NCBI GenBank assembly: GCA_043747835.1
Contig: JAYTOK010000045.1
Span: forward strand, 1-41,843
Direction of reading: 5' to 3'
Source of the DNA: CADEED01 sp043747835
GTDB lineage: Bacteria; Pseudomonadota; Gammaproteobacteria; Steroidobacterales; Steroidobacteraceae
Length of the DNA: 41,843 nucleotides
The number at the start of each line of letters is the position of its first letter. The first letter of the stretch is position 1. Position numbers and translations under genes: made by a program. The notes beneath the pieces were generated by a model. It did not search any database. It saw only the letters and a program-made list of their open reading frames with translations, and was not told where the DNA came from. Positions 41,035 to 41,843 of this stretch are shown one piece after another.

Positions 41035-41811
41035 ATGACCTCGAGCCCGACAGTCGCCCGCGCCCCCTGGCCGGCGGCAATCTCCATCCCGCTGCGCCTC
41101 GTTTACGGCGTTTACGCCGTTCTCCTCTTTCTCATCGTCACCATTACGGCGCTGTTCGGGGTACTGCTTCTGCCCACGCTGCGGCTGCGGCGCGCGACCG
41201 CCCGCACCGCAGCACGTGCGTTCTTCCTCTTCGCCGGGATGCCGCTGCGGGTGCGAGGCCTCGAGAATATTCCTCCCGGACAGAGCGTCGTCGTCGCGAA
41301 CCACGCGAGTTATCTCGACGGTGTGGTGATGTGCGCGGCGTTGCCGCCCCGCTTCGGCTTCGTGATCAAGCGCGAGATGAACGACGTGCCCGTCGCGGGA
41401 TTCCTGCTCCGGCGCATCGGCTCGGAGTTCGTGGACCGCTTCAACCGGCACAAGGGCGGCACCGATGCGCGACGTGTGCTGCGCACGGCGGCGAGCGGCC
41501 ACTCGCTCGTGTTTTTTCCCGAAGGCACGTTCACGCCGGAAGTCGGGCTCGGAAAATTTCACACGGGCGCGTTCGCGATCGCGGCGCGCGCGAACTGCCC
41601 CGTCGTCCCGGCGGTGATCCTCGGGACGCGGCGAAACATGCCCGCGACGCGCGTTCTGCCGCGCCCGGGCGCGCTCGAAGTGCGCTACGGCGCGCCGATT
41701 GTCGCAGCCGCGTCGGGAGATGAAGATCCGGCGCTGGTGATGCGCGATCGCTCGCGCGCGGCGATTCTCGAGCAGTTAGGCGAGCCGGATCTGGGGATTG
41801 GCCCCGAATGA
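41035..41811 (+). CDS. 1-acyl-sn-glycerol-3-phosphate acyltransferase (PlsC family)
   Basis: A membrane-associated acyltransferase of phospholipid synthesis, or a related acyltransferase. The 258 residues have an N-terminal transmembrane segment (about 20-44), motif I NHASYLD (about 87-93), motif III FFPEGTF (about 159-165) and motif IV-like VVPAVILGTR. All catalytic residues are present. It is divergent from xerD with 160 bp between them and ends 9 bp before a terminator hairpin. The acyl-acceptor specificity is not determined. Confidence 0.9.
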   Translation: MTSSPTVARAPWPAAISIPLRLVYGVYAVLLFLIVTITALFGVLLLPTLRLRRATARTAARAFFLFAGMPLRVRGLENIPPGQSVVVANHASYLDGVVMCAALPPRFGFVIKREMNDVPVAGFLLRRIGSEFVDRFNRHKGGTDARRVLRTAASGHSLVFFPEGTFTPEVGLGKFHTGAFAIAARANCPVVPAVILGTRRNMPATRVLPRPGALEVRYGAPIVAAASGDEDPALVMRDRSRAAILEQLGEPDLGIGPE

Positions 41812-41820
41812 CCGAAAAGT

Positions 41821-41843
41821 GCCGAGCCTGCGGCAGGCTCGGC
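41821..41843 (+). terminator. Terminator hairpin after the acyltransferase gene
   Basis: GCCGAGCCTG and CAGGCTCGGC form a perfect 10-bp stem with a CGG loop, 9 bp after the stop codon. The window ends at the last base of the stem, so the T-tract cannot be seen. Confidence 0.75.

Overview
The window is GC-rich DNA from a bacterial chromosome. The organism is most likely a gammaproteobacterium close to the Steroidobacterales, Nevskiales or Xanthomonadales. That placement is inferred from gene content and order (ndk-rlmN-pilW-rodZ-hisS-yfgM-bamB-der, guaB-guaA beside xseA, queA-tgt-yajC-secD-secF, xerD-dsbC); no rRNA or other definitive marker is present.

Positions 1-2577 hold the proximal end of a chromosomal integron. 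An integron integrase gene (1618-2577, plus strand) diverges from a cassette array that runs leftwards on the minus strand. Three cassettes are complete, each with an 88-bp attC of the same family, and a fourth begins at the left edge. Two cassettes encode small membrane proteins and one a small soluble protein, none with a recognisable function. A 107-bp unit with a 31-codon ORF lies between two core sites just before the first cassette and may be an attI leader ORF.

Positions 2618-8274 look like a decayed insertion or rearrangement. It is bounded on the left by a degraded, internally deleted 3' fragment of guaA and on the right by the 3' end of the intact guaA, in the same orientation. Between them lie a frameshifted and truncated ECF sigma gene, a bPH2 (YdbS/YdbT-like) membrane protein pair, a broken CPBP (CAAX-type) protease gene, an isolated attC-like core beside an ORF relic, a small hypothetical gene and a cysteine-rich lipoprotein.

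From 8275 on the window is mostly core chromosome: guaBA (GMP synthesis); xseA with an M23 peptidase; a secreted S8 protease; the long minus-strand cluster ndk-rlmN-pilW-rodZ-hisS-yfgM-bamB-der (RNA modification, pilus and cell-shape factors, outer-membrane assembly, ribosome biogenesis); trmJ with a cysteine desulfurase fused to a degenerate IscU-like domain and an IscA-type carrier; suhB; an amino-acid permease; and a compact minus-strand run of ECF sigma, putative anti-sigma, double-PDZ protein, queA, tgt, yajC, secD, secF and terC. The right end has tRNA-Leu(CAA), a Nudix hydrolase, fdxA, dsbC, xerD and a PlsC-type acyltransferase.

Several intergenic regions carry G4-C4 palindromes. The largest is a 114-bp inverted repeat immediately before xseA. 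The points most worth following up are the IscS/IscU fusion, the guaA 3'-end duplication, the attI-proximal mini-ORF, the xseA palindrome and the cysteine-rich lipoprotein.
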